In this document: piece after piece, positions 6,731-14,610 of the stretch
Numbering within the stretch: the first letter of the stretch is position 1
Layout: each line of letters opens with the position of its first letter
Origin: a virus
Virus record (IMG/VR): IMGVR_UViG_3300037193_001696
Span: 1 to 43,849 of that record
Reading direction: 5' to 3' (one strand)
Length of the DNA: 43,849 nt
Notes under the pieces: model-generated
The model's input: the letters and a program-made list of their open reading frames with translations, nothing else
What the model was told of the DNA's origin: nothing
The model's database searches: none
Made by a program: the position numbers and the translations under genes

Positions 6731-7159
6731 ATGCGTCAGGTAGACAGCACCACCGCCAAGAACACGTTCGGCGCGGTCGTGGACGCCACGATGGCGTCGG
6801 GCGAGCCGATCGAGATAACGCGCGGCCGCGGCGGCAACCCCCGCCCGGTCGCCGTGCTGCTCAGCACCAGCCTGTACCAGGCCCAGCAGGAAGAACGGGC
6901 CGACCTCGAACGCGCCGTCACCGAGCTGCGGCATCAAGTGGTCCGCCTGGCCAACGTCATCACCGACGACTACGACACCGACTTCTGGCCCCGGACCACC
7001 GTCGACCAGGTCCGCGAGCTGGTCGACGAGCTGGTCATCAAGTCCGTCCACCAGGTCGTCGACCAGACCATCCACAAGCGGATGACGACCGGTTCGGCCG
7101 CAGAGACGCGCCCGCATGCGCGTCCCCGCGGCACCTCCCAGTTGCCCGAGGAGAGCTGA
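6731..7159 (+). CDS. Phd/YefM-like antitoxin-domain protein without an obvious toxin
   Basis: 142 aa if started at ATG 6731; a GTG at 6689 in the same frame would add 14 residues made of the 9-bp repeat. The N-terminal ~60 residues match the Phd/YefM DNA-binding fold (VDSTTAKNTFGAVVDATMAS, RPVAVLLSTSLYQ). The remainder is helical and acidic (VDQVRELVDELVIKSVHQVV), where Phd proteins carry the toxin-binding segment. Neither following gene resembles a Doc, RelE or PIN toxin, so this may be a stand-alone regulator or an orphan maintenance protein. The next gene follows after 3 bp. Confidence 0.65.
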   Translation: MRQVDSTTAKNTFGAVVDATMASGEPIEITRGRGGNPRPVAVLLSTSLYQAQQEERADLERAVTELRHQVVRLANVITDDYDTDFWPRTTVDQVRELVDELVIKSVHQVVDQTIHKRMTTGSAAETRPHARPRGTSQLPEES

Positions 7160-7162
7160 CCC

Positions 7163-7450
7163 ATGCCCTACCACGTGACCGAGTACAAGCCACCCCGCGA
7201 CCCCATGACCGTACGGGAGTTCGTGCGGATCTTGGGAGTGCCGGACGACGTGCCGCTGGCCGTGCCGGACGACGTGCCCCTGGTGGTGGCCACCACCCTG
7301 GACGTCGGCGACGACCTGGTCGGCGACGAGCAGGTCGTGATCGAGGTCGACCTGTCCTACCAGGCCCGACTCTCCCTCGACGGACCGCGCACCCCGGCGG
7401 TCTACCTGGCCGGTGACTTCCCGGCCGGTGACTACGAGGTGGAGTCGTGA
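7163..7450 (+). CDS. Acidic hypothetical protein
   Basis: 95 aa from ATG 7163, with GAGGAG upstream. It contains an internal duplication (VPDDVPLAVPDDVPLVV) and is rich in Asp and Val, suggesting a small beta-rich fold. The gene overlaps the next start by 4 bp (GTGA). It belongs to a tightly packed plus-strand operon from 6731 to 8740. No family recognised. Confidence 0.7.
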   Translation: MPYHVTEYKPPRDPMTVREFVRILGVPDDVPLAVPDDVPLVVATTLDVGDDLVGDEQVVIEVDLSYQARLSLDGPRTPAVYLAGDFPAGDYEVES

Positions 7451-8172
7451 TCGCCAACGGCGCGCACGTGGAATCCGCTCTGGCCCTACGCGCCGCTGCG
7501 TCGCGCGTGCTCGCCGACCGCGACGCAGCGGGACCGGTCGCCGTCCAGGCCGCCTTGCTGCTCGACGTCGTCAGCGGCCTGCTGGGCACCCGCCCGGAGC
7601 TGGCCGACGACCTGATCGAGGTCGAGCGGCGGGCCCACGACCTCGGCCGCGCCCTGGTCGACCAGGTGGGCGAACGCGCCCTCGACGACGGCCAGGTCGA
7701 CGTCGACACCGCGGCCGGGCCGTCCAGGCTCGACCAGGTCGAGGCCATCACGGCCTGGACGAAGGCCTACCCGGACGGCGACGAGCTGGTCGACCTGGAC
7801 GGCTGCGCGGTCCGGCTGGCCGAGCAGGTCACCGGAGCGTTGGCCGGCGCACCGCGGCCGTACCCGCTGGACGTGGTGCGCGAGATCGTGCTGGGCGTCC
7901 AGCTGACCGCGCGGACGCTGGCCGCCAGGGCGGACGCCCTGGTGATGCAGCTCTACAGCTGGCGCGTGGTCCCGGCCGACCAGCCCGGCGCGCTGCGGCA
8001 CGACCGCACCGGCGTGCCCGACGTCGCCGGCGACAACGCGCACCTGGTCGACGGGGAAGTCACGGCGGTGCGCGACGTGATGGTGTGGGTGGCGGACAGC
8101 CTCACCCGCGTCGACGAGCTGGCGCCCCGTGCGCTCACCAGCCTCAACCACCTGAGCCACCACCGGAAGTGA
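7447..8172 (+). CDS. Hypothetical helical protein
   Basis: 241 aa from GTG 7447. It is largely alpha-helical and acidic (ALRAAASRVLADRDAAGPVA, ELADDLIEVERRAHDLGRAL), with no membrane span, signal peptide or recognised motif. It is translationally coupled to the preceding gene, and the next start is 10 bp past its stop. A role in replication or early element functions is possible from position only. Confidence 0.75.
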   Translation: MIANGAHVESALALRAAASRVLADRDAAGPVAVQAALLLDVVSGLLGTRPELADDLIEVERRAHDLGRALVDQVGERALDDGQVDVDTAAGPSRLDQVEAITAWTKAYPDGDELVDLDGCAVRLAEQVTGALAGAPRPYPLDVVREIVLGVQLTARTLAARADALVMQLYSWRVVPADQPGALRHDRTGVPDVAGDNAHLVDGEVTAVRDVMVWVADSLTRVDELAPRALTSLNHLSHHRK

Positions 8173-8182
8173 GGGGCCCACG

Positions 8183-8740
8183 ATGCCGACGCTCGACGAG
8201 ATCACCGACCAGGACGTCACCAAGCCGGAAGTCCGGACCCGCGTCCGCAACCAGCTGGTGTACCTGGTCGCCACCTACAACCAGCAGATGGGGGACGCGC
8301 GCGCGTGCCCGAACCTCGACGTCGACCAGGACGGCCACCTGGTGCACGGCTGCGACGTCCACTGGCGCGCGCTGCTGACCAAGGCCGTCGAGTCGCTGCG
8401 CTGGGTCGAGCGGTACGCGCCGGCCGAACGCACGGCCTACCGGGAGCGCGCCACGCTCATCGGCCTGATGCTGGCCATGCCCGGCGCGCAGCAGGTGATC
8501 CGGTCCGCGGCGATCGCGTTCAACGACCCGCAGCTGCCCGGCTGGCCCGTGCTCTACGTCCAGCACGAGTGGGGCAGCGTGGCCTGGCACATCCACCCGC
8601 TGGACGTCGACCTGGTCTCCCAGGTCCCGGTCGTCGAGCCGATGGACGCCCGCGCGCTGTGGTCCGGGACGACCAAGGACGACGAGCTGCGGGGACTGGC
8701 GTACCTGCGCAAGGCGATCTTGGAGCGCGCCGCCGCGTAA
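8183..8740 (+). CDS. Hypothetical protein
   Basis: 185 aa from ATG 8183, with GAGGGG upstream. It is soluble, mixed alpha/beta, and carries a His/Trp/Asp-rich segment (EWGSVAWHIHPLDVDLVSQV). It is the last gene of the rep-antitoxin operon and is followed by a strong terminator. No family recognised. Confidence 0.75.
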   Translation: MPTLDEITDQDVTKPEVRTRVRNQLVYLVATYNQQMGDARACPNLDVDQDGHLVHGCDVHWRALLTKAVESLRWVERYAPAERTAYRERATLIGLMLAMPGAQQVIRSAAIAFNDPQLPGWPVLYVQHEWGSVAWHIHPLDVDLVSQVPVVEPMDARALWSGTTKDDELRGLAYLRKAILERAAA

Positions 8741-8814
8741 CCTCGGGTCGGGTTGGCCGTTGAACCGGGTAACCGCGGTTGGCGAAGCGCTCTGGCGGCC
8801 TGCCCCACAGGTCT

Positions 8815-8849
8815 GGGCCCGTACTCCCCCCTCACGGGAGTGCGGGCCC
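8815..8849 (+). terminator. Strong hairpin terminator after the rep operon
   Basis: A 14-bp stem (GGGCCCGTACTCCC / GGGAGTGCGGGCCC, one G-T pair) with a 7-nt loop, 75 bp past the last stop. No clear T-run follows, which is usual in high-GC actinomycetes. The 332-bp gap 8741-9072 holds only this hairpin and the leader structures described below. Confidence 0.75.
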
Positions 8850-8951
8850 CGCTGTTTCCCGGGGTGGCCCGCCCCACGCTGTCAGCTACCGCACGGTAAC
8901 AGCGAGTCGAACACATGATCGACGTACCACGACTATCGTCCGCAGGGGTCC

Positions 8952-9063
8952 GTGACGTTTCAACGAGCCACGAAACGTGATCGACTTTCAGCCATTTAGC
9001 CCAACGCGGTTGTCACACAGCGTTGCTAAATGCGAATGTCCCCTGGCACGAAGCACAGGGGAG
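8952..9063 (+). promoter_or_regulatory. Structured leader with possible Shine-Dalgarno sequestration
   Basis: Three dyads precede ATG 9073. ACGTTTC is inverted as GAAACGT (~8954-8978). CATTTAGC-cc-AACGC pairs with GCGTTGCTAAATG (8993-9032, 13 bp with a 2-nt bulge). CCCCTG pairs with CAGGGG (9040-9061). The right arm of the last covers the only ribosome binding site (GGGGAG, 9058-9063), so its folding could block translation. This resembles translational control, but the ligand or factor is unknown. Confidence 0.5.
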
Positions 9064-9072
9064 CGTGACTCA

Positions 9073-10071
9073 ATGCAACATCAGGATGAGATCACCGACC
9101 CGTGCGTCTTCCCCGGCTGTCTCGCGCCCCACGCGGTCGACGCCCGGATCTGCACCACCCACACGGATGTACTCCGTGACGCCCTGACCCGAATAGTGCG
9201 GGTCGAAGACGATCTCGACACCGTGATCAGCCGCCAGGCCCGCCTGGCCGAGGACACCGGCGGCGGCCACCCCGCCGACCGCCCGCTGCCCTTCCACTGG
9301 GATGGCTCGGTCGCCCGTGACGAGCTGGTCAACACGGTCACCACCTGGGCACGCGCGGTCGCCGACTCCGCAGGCCTGCCCCTGGACCTCGACGCCGTCG
9401 TGGTCCCGCCGCCACCACGCCACGCCAAAGCGCACCTGGCCGTGGTGGCACCACCCGCCCGCGGCTCGGACGGCCGCCGCACCGGCCCGGCCCGGCCCAC
9501 CGGCCGCCACCACGACGACCCGGCGCAGCTGCCCTACCGGCCCGGCCCGGCCGCCCGCGCCGCCCAGTGGCTGCTCGACCAGCGCCGGCTGCGCTGGTTC
9601 GACGACCTCGGTCGCCTGGCCGAAGAGGTCGTCTACATCGCCAGCCGCATGCAGCACGTCATCGACCGCGCCCCGACCCGCTGGTACGTGGGCCTGTGCG
9701 ACGGCTGCCACAAGCCGCTGTACTCCCGACCCGAGTCGACCTTCGTGGTGTGCCGCAACCCCGACTGCCTCGACCTGTCGACCGGTCGGCCGTGCGTCTA
9801 CGAGGTCGACGAACGGCGGGAATGGCTGCTTGAAGCCGCGGCCGAGTACATGGTCACCGCGGCCGAGGCGTCCCGGGCCGTGCCGATGCTCGCCCCGCCG
9901 GGAACGCCGTGGAACTACTCGACGTTTCGCAGCGCGCTGGGCCGGGTAATTGCGGCGGATCGCACCCACCCGGACGGACACCCGCGCTACCGATTGGGGG
10001 ACTGCATCGCATGGGCTGAATCACGATCGGCAGACCACGCGCGTCGCGTTGGCGAGCGACGCGCCGGCTGA
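9073..10071 (+). CDS. Zinc-site DNA-binding-like phage protein
   Basis: 332 aa from ATG 9073. Residues 11-30 hold a Cys/His cluster (C11, C16, H20, C27, H30). A second cluster lies near residues 209-231 (CDGCHKP ... CRNPDC). Between them is a Pro/Arg-rich linker. The C-terminal ~70 residues (AAEYMVTAAEASRAVPM; ... HPRYRLGDCIAWAESR) look like a helix-turn-helix of the excisionase/MerR-like type. I infer a DNA-binding or regulatory protein. Translation may be controlled by the leader hairpins. The unit is closed by three hairpins at 10159-10311. Confidence 0.7.
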   Translation: MQHQDEITDPCVFPGCLAPHAVDARICTTHTDVLRDALTRIVRVEDDLDTVISRQARLAEDTGGGHPADRPLPFHWDGSVARDELVNTVTTWARAVADSAGLPLDLDAVVVPPPPRHAKAHLAVVAPPARGSDGRRTGPARPTGRHHDDPAQLPYRPGPAARAAQWLLDQRRLRWFDDLGRLAEEVVYIASRMQHVIDRAPTRWYVGLCDGCHKPLYSRPESTFVVCRNPDCLDLSTGRPCVYEVDERREWLLEAAAEYMVTAAEASRAVPMLAPPGTPWNYSTFRSALGRVIAADRTHPDGHPRYRLGDCIAWAESRSADHARRVGERRAG

Positions 10072-10158
10072 GGGGGAGACTGCCCGCTTGACCGGCCCGC
10101 TGACCTCGTTGGACACTCGTGTGCAGTGAGGACAGCTGTGGCCACAGGCCGGCAGTCC

Positions 10159-10205
10159 ACGACGAAGCCCCCGCGCCCACCCGGTTGCAGCGGGGGCTTC
10201 GTCGT
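10159..10205. terminator. Perfect 16-bp hairpin terminator
   Basis: ACGACGAAGCCCCCGC pairs perfectly with GCGGGGGCTTCGTCGT, with a 15-nt loop, 87 bp past the preceding stop. It may be bidirectional. Confidence 0.8.
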
Positions 10206-10209
10206 ATCC

Positions 10210-10311
10210 GGGAGACGCGATCCGCTGCCCGTCTCCCCCTCAACCGCACCAGGGCCGCGGCCGGAAGACCGCCGCGCCTCTCCCCGCGCCGCGCCCCCGC
10301 GGCCCTGGTGC
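10210..10311. terminator. Two further hairpins (8-bp and 15-bp stems)
   Basis: GGGAGACG/CGTCTCCC at 10210-10237, then GCACCAGGGCCGCGG/CCGCGGCCCTGGTGC (15 bp, perfect) at 10246-10311. With the preceding hairpin they fill most of the 263-bp gap and isolate the late genes from upstream transcription. The last lies just 23 bp before the next start, so it could instead be a leader attenuator. Confidence 0.65.
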
Positions 10312-10334
10312 TTCTCACCCCCGGGAGACCAGCC

Positions 10335-10706
10335 GTGACGCTCGCTGCCGCCGCACCCGCACCGACCCAGGCCCCGGTCGCCATCCGCATCGGCAACACG
10401 GTGCTGACCCTGGGAAGCCTGTCCCTGCCCGCCACCGGCGACCCCCGGCACGACCTCGCGCACCTGCTGCGCGTCGCGGCCGAGCACGTCGACGGCCGCC
10501 GCCACGACTGGCCCCGCCGGGTCTGGTGCGTCGGCGACCGCGTCCGGCTGCCGCACAGCCTGGCCTACGGCCGCGTGGTCCAGGTCGACGAGTGGAGCAA
10601 GCAGTACCTGTTGGACGTCGGCCCCAACGGGCGCGTGCACGTGCCGTGGTCCGACGTCGACGAGCCCACCGCCCGCCGGGCCGACGAGGACGACGACCGG
10701 CGCTGA
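10335..10706 (+). CDS. Hypothetical protein with SH3-like beta segment
   Basis: 123 aa from GTG 10335, with GGGAG 7 nt upstream. The segment RVWCVGDRVRLPHSLAYGRV-VQVDEW...YLLDVGPNGRVHVPWSDV looks like a small SH3/KOW-type beta barrel, and the C-terminus is acidic (RRADEDDDRR). First gene of the late region after the triple hairpin. Function unknown; a KOW-like fold would fit nucleic-acid binding or anti-termination, but that is speculation. Confidence 0.65.
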   Translation: MTLAAAAPAPTQAPVAIRIGNTVLTLGSLSLPATGDPRHDLAHLLRVAAEHVDGRRHDWPRRVWCVGDRVRLPHSLAYGRVVQVDEWSKQYLLDVGPNGRVHVPWSDVDEPTARRADEDDDRR

Positions 10707-10768
10707 TCGGCAGGACACCCCGACCCATCCGCAGATCACCGGCTCACCCGAGAGGGAGGTGAGCCACG

Positions 10769-10999
10769 GTGACGAAGCGGCACCTGCGACGCCTGATCCG
10801 CCGGGCCCGCCACGACCAACAGTGCGCGATCGCGCTGGCCGTCGAGGTCATGGCGTCCGCGCCCTACGGCAGCCCGTCCAAGGACAAGAGCGCCCCGGAC
10901 ATCGCCGGATACGTCACCGGCGCAGTCGATCACGGCCGCCTGGTCGACGCCTACCTGGACCGCCTGGCCGCCCGCCTGGGCGTGGCCACCGCGTCATGA
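10769..10999 (+). CDS. Small basic hypothetical protein
   Basis: 76 aa from GTG 10769, with GGGAGGTGAG upstream. The N-terminus is strongly basic (MTKRHLRRLIRRARHD), followed by helical sequence. Overlaps the next gene by 4 bp (ATGA). No family recognised. Confidence 0.65.
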   Translation: MTKRHLRRLIRRARHDQQCAIALAVEVMASAPYGSPSKDKSAPDIAGYVTGAVDHGRLVDAYLDRLAARLGVATAS

Positions 11000-11250
11000 G
11001 GGACCGCGCCACCATCCGCCGCACCGGCCCCGGCCAGTGGACCGTCGTCCGCCCGCGCGCCGGCTTCGCACCGCCCGAGGTGCACACCACCGACTCGGCC
11101 GCCGCCGCCTGGCGCTGGCTGGCCACCGCCACGAAGCCCCGTGGCGGCCACTCCGCCACCGACCGCGCCGCGAACTACGCCGACGCCATCGGCAGCTACC
11201 CCCGCTGGGACCCCTGGCGCTACCGCTGGGCGCCCAAGCCCTGGAGGTGA
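10996..11250 (+). CDS. Small Arg/Trp-rich hypothetical protein
   Basis: 84 aa from ATG 10996. It is rich in Arg, Trp and Tyr (WRWLATATKPRGG, YPRWDPWRYRWAPKPWR). The end of the gene, GGAGGTGA at 11243-11250, also serves as the ribosome binding site for the tail-fibre-like gene. No family recognised. Confidence 0.65.
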   Translation: MRDRATIRRTGPGQWTVVRPRAGFAPPEVHTTDSAAAAWRWLATATKPRGGHSATDRAANYADAIGSYPRWDPWRYRWAPKPWR

Positions 11251-11256
11251 TCTCTG

Positions 11257-12411
11257 GTGGCTCTGCGCACCCTGCACATCCGGATCACCCACGACGACCA
11301 GGTCACCGCCGCCAAGGGCAAGGTGGTCTTCCGGTCGGACGACGCGCTGCGCGACAGCGCAGGCAACCTGATCCACGGGCCCGTCTACAAGGTCGCCAAG
11401 CTGGCCGCCGGCGAAGCCACCGTGCAGCTGCCCGCGTGCGACGACCCCGCCTACAGCCCGTCCGGCTGGACCTACACCGTCACCGTCGACACCGACGCCT
11501 GGCAGGACCGCTTCCAGCTGTCCATCCCCTCGGCCGGCAGCGGCACGCTGGAGTTCGCCGACCTGGCCCCCGCGACCACCCCGACCACCGTGGCCACCTA
11601 CTCGCTGCTGGGCCACACCCACGACAACGTCTCCGACCACGGCGGCCTGACCGGCCTGGCCGACGACGACCACCCGCAGTACCTCACCAACGCCCGCGGC
11701 GACCTGCGCTACCAGCCGCTGGACGGCGACCTGACCGCGATCGCCGCGCTGGCCCCGGCCAACGACGACATCGTCCAGCGCAAGGCCGGCGCGTGGACCA
11801 ACCGGACCCTGGCGCAGCTCAAGACCGACCTGGCGATCACCAAGACCGACGTCGGCCTGGGCAACGCCGACAACACCAGCGACGCCGCCAAGCCCATCTC
11901 CACCGCCACCCAGACCGCGCTCGACGGCAAGGCCACCAAGCCCGCCGTCCGCCGCGCCACCATCACGTCCGGGAACATCCCGATCCCCGACACCGGCGGG
12001 TTCCCGGGCAGCAACTGGACCATCCTCACCGCCGCCGGTGAGCTGGTCGTGCCCGCGGCCGTGGGCGACCACATCGAGGTCAACTACAACGGCCTGCGCG
12101 AGGGATACACCGAGTGGGGCATGGACCTGGCCGTGGTCAAGGGCAGCGGGCCCACCACGATCCAGCGCTACCTGTCCAGCGACAGCGGCACCCCCAGCGC
12201 CGCTGGCGACCCGGGCCAGTACCCGGGCGACGCCAGCTTCCAACCCCACGCCGGCGCCCTGGACCTGGTCGTCGAAGCCGCCGACCGGGACGGCGCCAAC
12301 GTCCGCATCGCCATCGTGGTCGTCAGCAGCGCGGTGGGCACCCGCACGCTGCGCGCCACGCCCAGCTACCCGTTCCGCTGGTGGACCAAGAACAACGGCC
12401 CGTACCTGTAA
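11257..12411 (+). CDS. Tail-fibre-like protein located upstream of the terminase
   Basis: 384 aa from GTG 11257. Residues ~120-155 carry the fibre motif GLADDDHPQYLTNARGDLRY, common in phage tail fibre and collar proteins. Next comes VGLGNADNTSDAAKPISTAT, the repeat seen in many fibre shafts. The C-terminal ~130 residues are beta-rich (EWGMDLAVVKGSGPTTIQRY) and may form a receptor-binding head. In most siphovirus genomes such genes follow the tape measure, so the location is unusual. It may be an adhesin or decoration protein rather than a tail-tip fibre. Confidence 0.75.
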   Translation: MALRTLHIRITHDDQVTAAKGKVVFRSDDALRDSAGNLIHGPVYKVAKLAAGEATVQLPACDDPAYSPSGWTYTVTVDTDAWQDRFQLSIPSAGSGTLEFADLAPATTPTTVATYSLLGHTHDNVSDHGGLTGLADDDHPQYLTNARGDLRYQPLDGDLTAIAALAPANDDIVQRKAGAWTNRTLAQLKTDLAITKTDVGLGNADNTSDAAKPISTATQTALDGKATKPAVRRATITSGNIPIPDTGGFPGSNWTILTAAGELVVPAAVGDHIEVNYNGLREGYTEWGMDLAVVKGSGPTTIQRYLSSDSGTPSAAGDPGQYPGDASFQPHAGALDLVVEAADRDGANVRIAIVVVSSAVGTRTLRATPSYPFRWWTKNNGPYL

Positions 12412-12468
12412 CCAGGGCCTCGACGACGGCGATACCTTAGATCGTTTCCGCACTTGGGGAGGGCACAC

Positions 12469-12717
12469 GTGGACGACACCGACTGCATGGCATCCGGCTG
12501 CAACGTCACCACCGACCTGGTCAGCTGGGAGCGCATCGCCCGGGAAGACGAGCTGCCCGACGACATGCCGCCGCTCGCCCCCGGCGACACCGTCAAGCTG
12601 CTCGTCCTGGCCTGCCAGGACCACGCCATCCCCGAGGAACTGCGGGTGTCCGGCGTCGTCCACCAGTCCACGTGCACCGCGCCGCCCACCTGCGACTGCA
12701 CCCCGAGCACACCGTGA
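12469..12717 (+). CDS. Cys-rich small hypothetical protein
   Basis: 82 aa from GTG 12469, with GGGGAGGG 5 nt upstream. Cysteines at both ends (DCMASGC near the start, TCTAPPTCDCTPSTP at the end) plus a central ACQDH suggest zinc binding. Overlaps the next start by 4 bp. No family recognised. Confidence 0.6.
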   Translation: MDDTDCMASGCNVTTDLVSWERIAREDELPDDMPPLAPGDTVKLLVLACQDHAIPEELRVSGVVHQSTCTAPPTCDCTPSTP

Positions 12718-12992
12718 CCACCGGCTGGTTCGAAGGCGCGGTCACCTCGGCCGCGCCCGCCGTGCTCGACGAGCTCAACCGGCGGCTCGACGACCAGCTG
12801 CGCAACGACGACCCGACGCAGCGGTCCCTGGAACGCATGGACTGGGCGTTGCAGCGCCGTGCCCAGACGCCACCGGCCCAGCGCGACGAGCGCTGGCACC
12901 GCGCGGTCGACCTGGTCCTGGACCACCGGCTGAAGCTGATGGCCGACCGCGACCGCGGCTACCGCCTGGTGGACAACCGGCGGCTGTCGTGA
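12714..12992 (+). CDS. Small helical hypothetical protein
   Basis: 92 aa from GTG 12714 (GTGA overlap with the preceding stop). Charged and helical (VLDELNRRLDDQLRND, RAVDLVLDHRLKLMADRDRG). It overlaps the next gene by 4 bp, in a chain of coupled small genes leading to the HNH gene. Confidence 0.65.
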   Translation: MTTGWFEGAVTSAAPAVLDELNRRLDDQLRNDDPTQRSLERMDWALQRRAQTPPAQRDERWHRAVDLVLDHRLKLMADRDRGYRLVDNRRLS

Positions 12993-13321
12993 GCGCGGCC
13001 GACCGGGAACAGCTCGAAGAGGTCGCCGCGGCGGCCTGGGCAGCCGCCCGCGGGCAGGCCGTGGCCGGCACGCCCTACGACGAGTTCCTGCCCCGCGCAG
13101 TGTCGAAAATGGTCGCGGCCGTCGTCGACGCCCAGCACTACCTGCGGCCCCAAGTGGCCGAGGTCGTCGGCACACCGTCCGAAGTCGACGGCATCACCAT
13201 CGTGGCCGGCCCGCCCGGCAACCCCCACACGATGGTCACCGTGCACTACCCGATGCGGATGAGCGACGACCAGCTGAAGCTGCTGATCCAGGCAGCCCGC
13301 GCAGCGGCACAGCACCACTGA
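12989..13321 (+). CDS. Hypothetical protein
   Basis: 110 aa from GTG 12989. The N-terminal half is Ala-rich helical; the C-terminal half is a beta segment ending in MRMSDDQLKLLIQAARAAAQ. The 4-bp overlap upstream indicates coupled translation. No family recognised. Confidence 0.65.
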   Translation: MSAADREQLEEVAAAAWAAARGQAVAGTPYDEFLPRAVSKMVAAVVDAQHYLRPQVAEVVGTPSEVDGITIVAGPPGNPHTMVTVHYPMRMSDDQLKLLIQAARAAAQHH

Positions 13322-13342
13322 GGCCGAGTCGGGGGTGAGTCG

Positions 13343-13687
13343 ATGCCACCCCTGCGCCCCTGCCTGGGCCTGCGCGACAAGCCCTGTGGCCGCCTCACAC
13401 CCGAGTCGCGGTGTCCCCGCTGTGCGACGGCCCTGGCATCCATGAGGACCCGCCAGAAGCGCGCACAGCGCCCGTACGGCCGCGCCGAGCTGGAACGCCG
13501 CGCGGCAGCGGTCGCCGAGTGGATCGCACAGCACGGCTACTGGTGTCCCGGCTGGGGCGTGCCCCAGCACCAGGACGCAGACCTGACCGCCGACCACGTC
13601 ATCCCCGTGGCCGCCGGTGGGCCCGAGGACGGGCCGCTGACCGTTTTGTGCCGCAGCTGCAATGGACGCAAAGGGAAACGCGAGTGA
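13343..13687 (+). CDS. HNH endonuclease
   Basis: 114 aa from ATG 13343. The N-terminus has a CxxC knuckle (CGRLTPESRCPRC), and the C-terminus has the HNH core: CPGWG, then TADHVIPVAAGGPEDGPLTV and LCRSCNGRKG. The DH pair and the CxxCN motif match the family. HNH proteins beside the terminase are needed for cos cleavage or packaging in several siphoviruses (established). Location just before the candidate cos and terminase fits this. Confidence 0.9.
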   Translation: MPPLRPCLGLRDKPCGRLTPESRCPRCATALASMRTRQKRAQRPYGRAELERRAAAVAEWIAQHGYWCPGWGVPQHQDADLTADHVIPVAAGGPEDGPLTVLCRSCNGRKGKRE

Positions 13688-14061
13688 CCAAGCGCAAGCA
13701 GGCGACCATCAACGGCCGGGTGTACATCACCGACACCGACTTCGTCGAGGTGCTGGACGCGCTGCGCGCCATGCCGGGGGCGCGTGCCGAGCGTGAGGGC
13801 TGGCCGTACGTCGAGACGGCACCGGGCGAGTTCGTCCACCCCCACCTGGTGTGGGTGCCGGGCTCGACCATCACGGTCACCGCCGATCGGCCGCTCGGCC
13901 AGGCGCTGCCGCACCTCATCGGCCGGCAGGTTGGCTACCGCGACCACATTGACCGCATCGACCCGTACGACGTGGTCGGCCCCTGGACCCCGTCACAGGA
14001 AGACCTGCTGACCGCCGACTGGACAGTCAGCTGGCCCACCGGTGAGGCGCGGCGTGGATGA
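13684..14061 (+). CDS. Hypothetical protein next to HNH
   Basis: 125 aa from GTG 13684, overlapping the HNH stop (GTGA). The start is basic (TKRKQATINGRVYITDTDF) and the rest mixed alpha/beta with no recognised motif. Packaging-region position only. Confidence 0.7.
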   Translation: MTKRKQATINGRVYITDTDFVEVLDALRAMPGARAEREGWPYVETAPGEFVHPHLVWVPGSTITVTADRPLGQALPHLIGRQVGYRDHIDRIDPYDVVGPWTPSQEDLLTADWTVSWPTGEARRG

Positions 14062-14389
14062 GCTGGACACCACGCCGCCCGAAGAGGGAGTGCACCTCAC
14101 CCCTGGCCAGCTGCTCGCCCGGATAGACGCCGCGAGCCGCAAGGACCGACTGGACCTCGCGGCGGCAATGCTCGGTGCCGTCGAGGCTGCCGACCGCTGC
14201 TGGTCCCTCAACCACGACAGCCTGATGGCCGAGCTGGACTTCCTGGCCGGTGAGGTGCGTCGGCTGCGCAGCGAGAACGTGAAGTTGCTCGCTGCTCAGC
14301 AGCAGCGTCGCCCAGCCCGGTTGGCCGTCGACGGCCACGCGTACCGACGTCGGACCCGAGCCCGGACAAGGCGCCGAGGGCGAGCCTGA
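14054..14389 (+). CDS. Small hypothetical protein with coiled-coil segment
   Basis: 111 aa from GTG 14054 (a GTG at 14042 is possible but has no ribosome site). The segment LMAELDFLAGEVRRLRSENV is a probable coiled coil, and the C-terminus is very basic (RRRTRARTRRRGRA), suggesting DNA or RNA contact. Overlaps the preceding gene by 8 bp. Function unknown. Confidence 0.6.
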   Translation: MDELDTTPPEEGVHLTPGQLLARIDAASRKDRLDLAAAMLGAVEAADRCWSLNHDSLMAELDFLAGEVRRLRSENVKLLAAQQQRRPARLAVDGHAYRRRTRARTRRRGRA

Positions 14390-14433
14390 AGCCGCTCGAC
14401 TAGGCCGTCTGGGGGTACCCGGCAGGGCGGCGC

Positions 14434-14514
14434 TCTGACCAGCAGAAACAGGTGTTTGCGCAGGTCAGAGGGGGTGTCCCGCCCCCCCGGGGGGTGAGGT
14501 CCGTCTGACCTGCG
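14434..14514. other. Candidate cos site
   Basis: The 221-bp gap before the small terminase has an 11-bp perfect inverted repeat, CGCAGGTCAGA (14459-14469) and TCTGACCTGCG (14504-14514). It flanks a G/C core with the palindrome CCCCCCGGGGGG (14483-14494). A third TCTGACC lies at 14434-14440. A dyad around a GC core directly upstream of the terminase genes, with HNH nearby, is what a cohesive-end site would look like. No cleavage site is proven. Confidence 0.5.
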
Positions 14515-14610
14515 GTTATGTGACCCCGCTGAAGGGTGCCTTTTCCGCTGTACGGGTCCGGGAGTTTTCGGCCCCCGGGCCGCGTGATGATCGAGTAGCG
14601 GAGGGTGATC

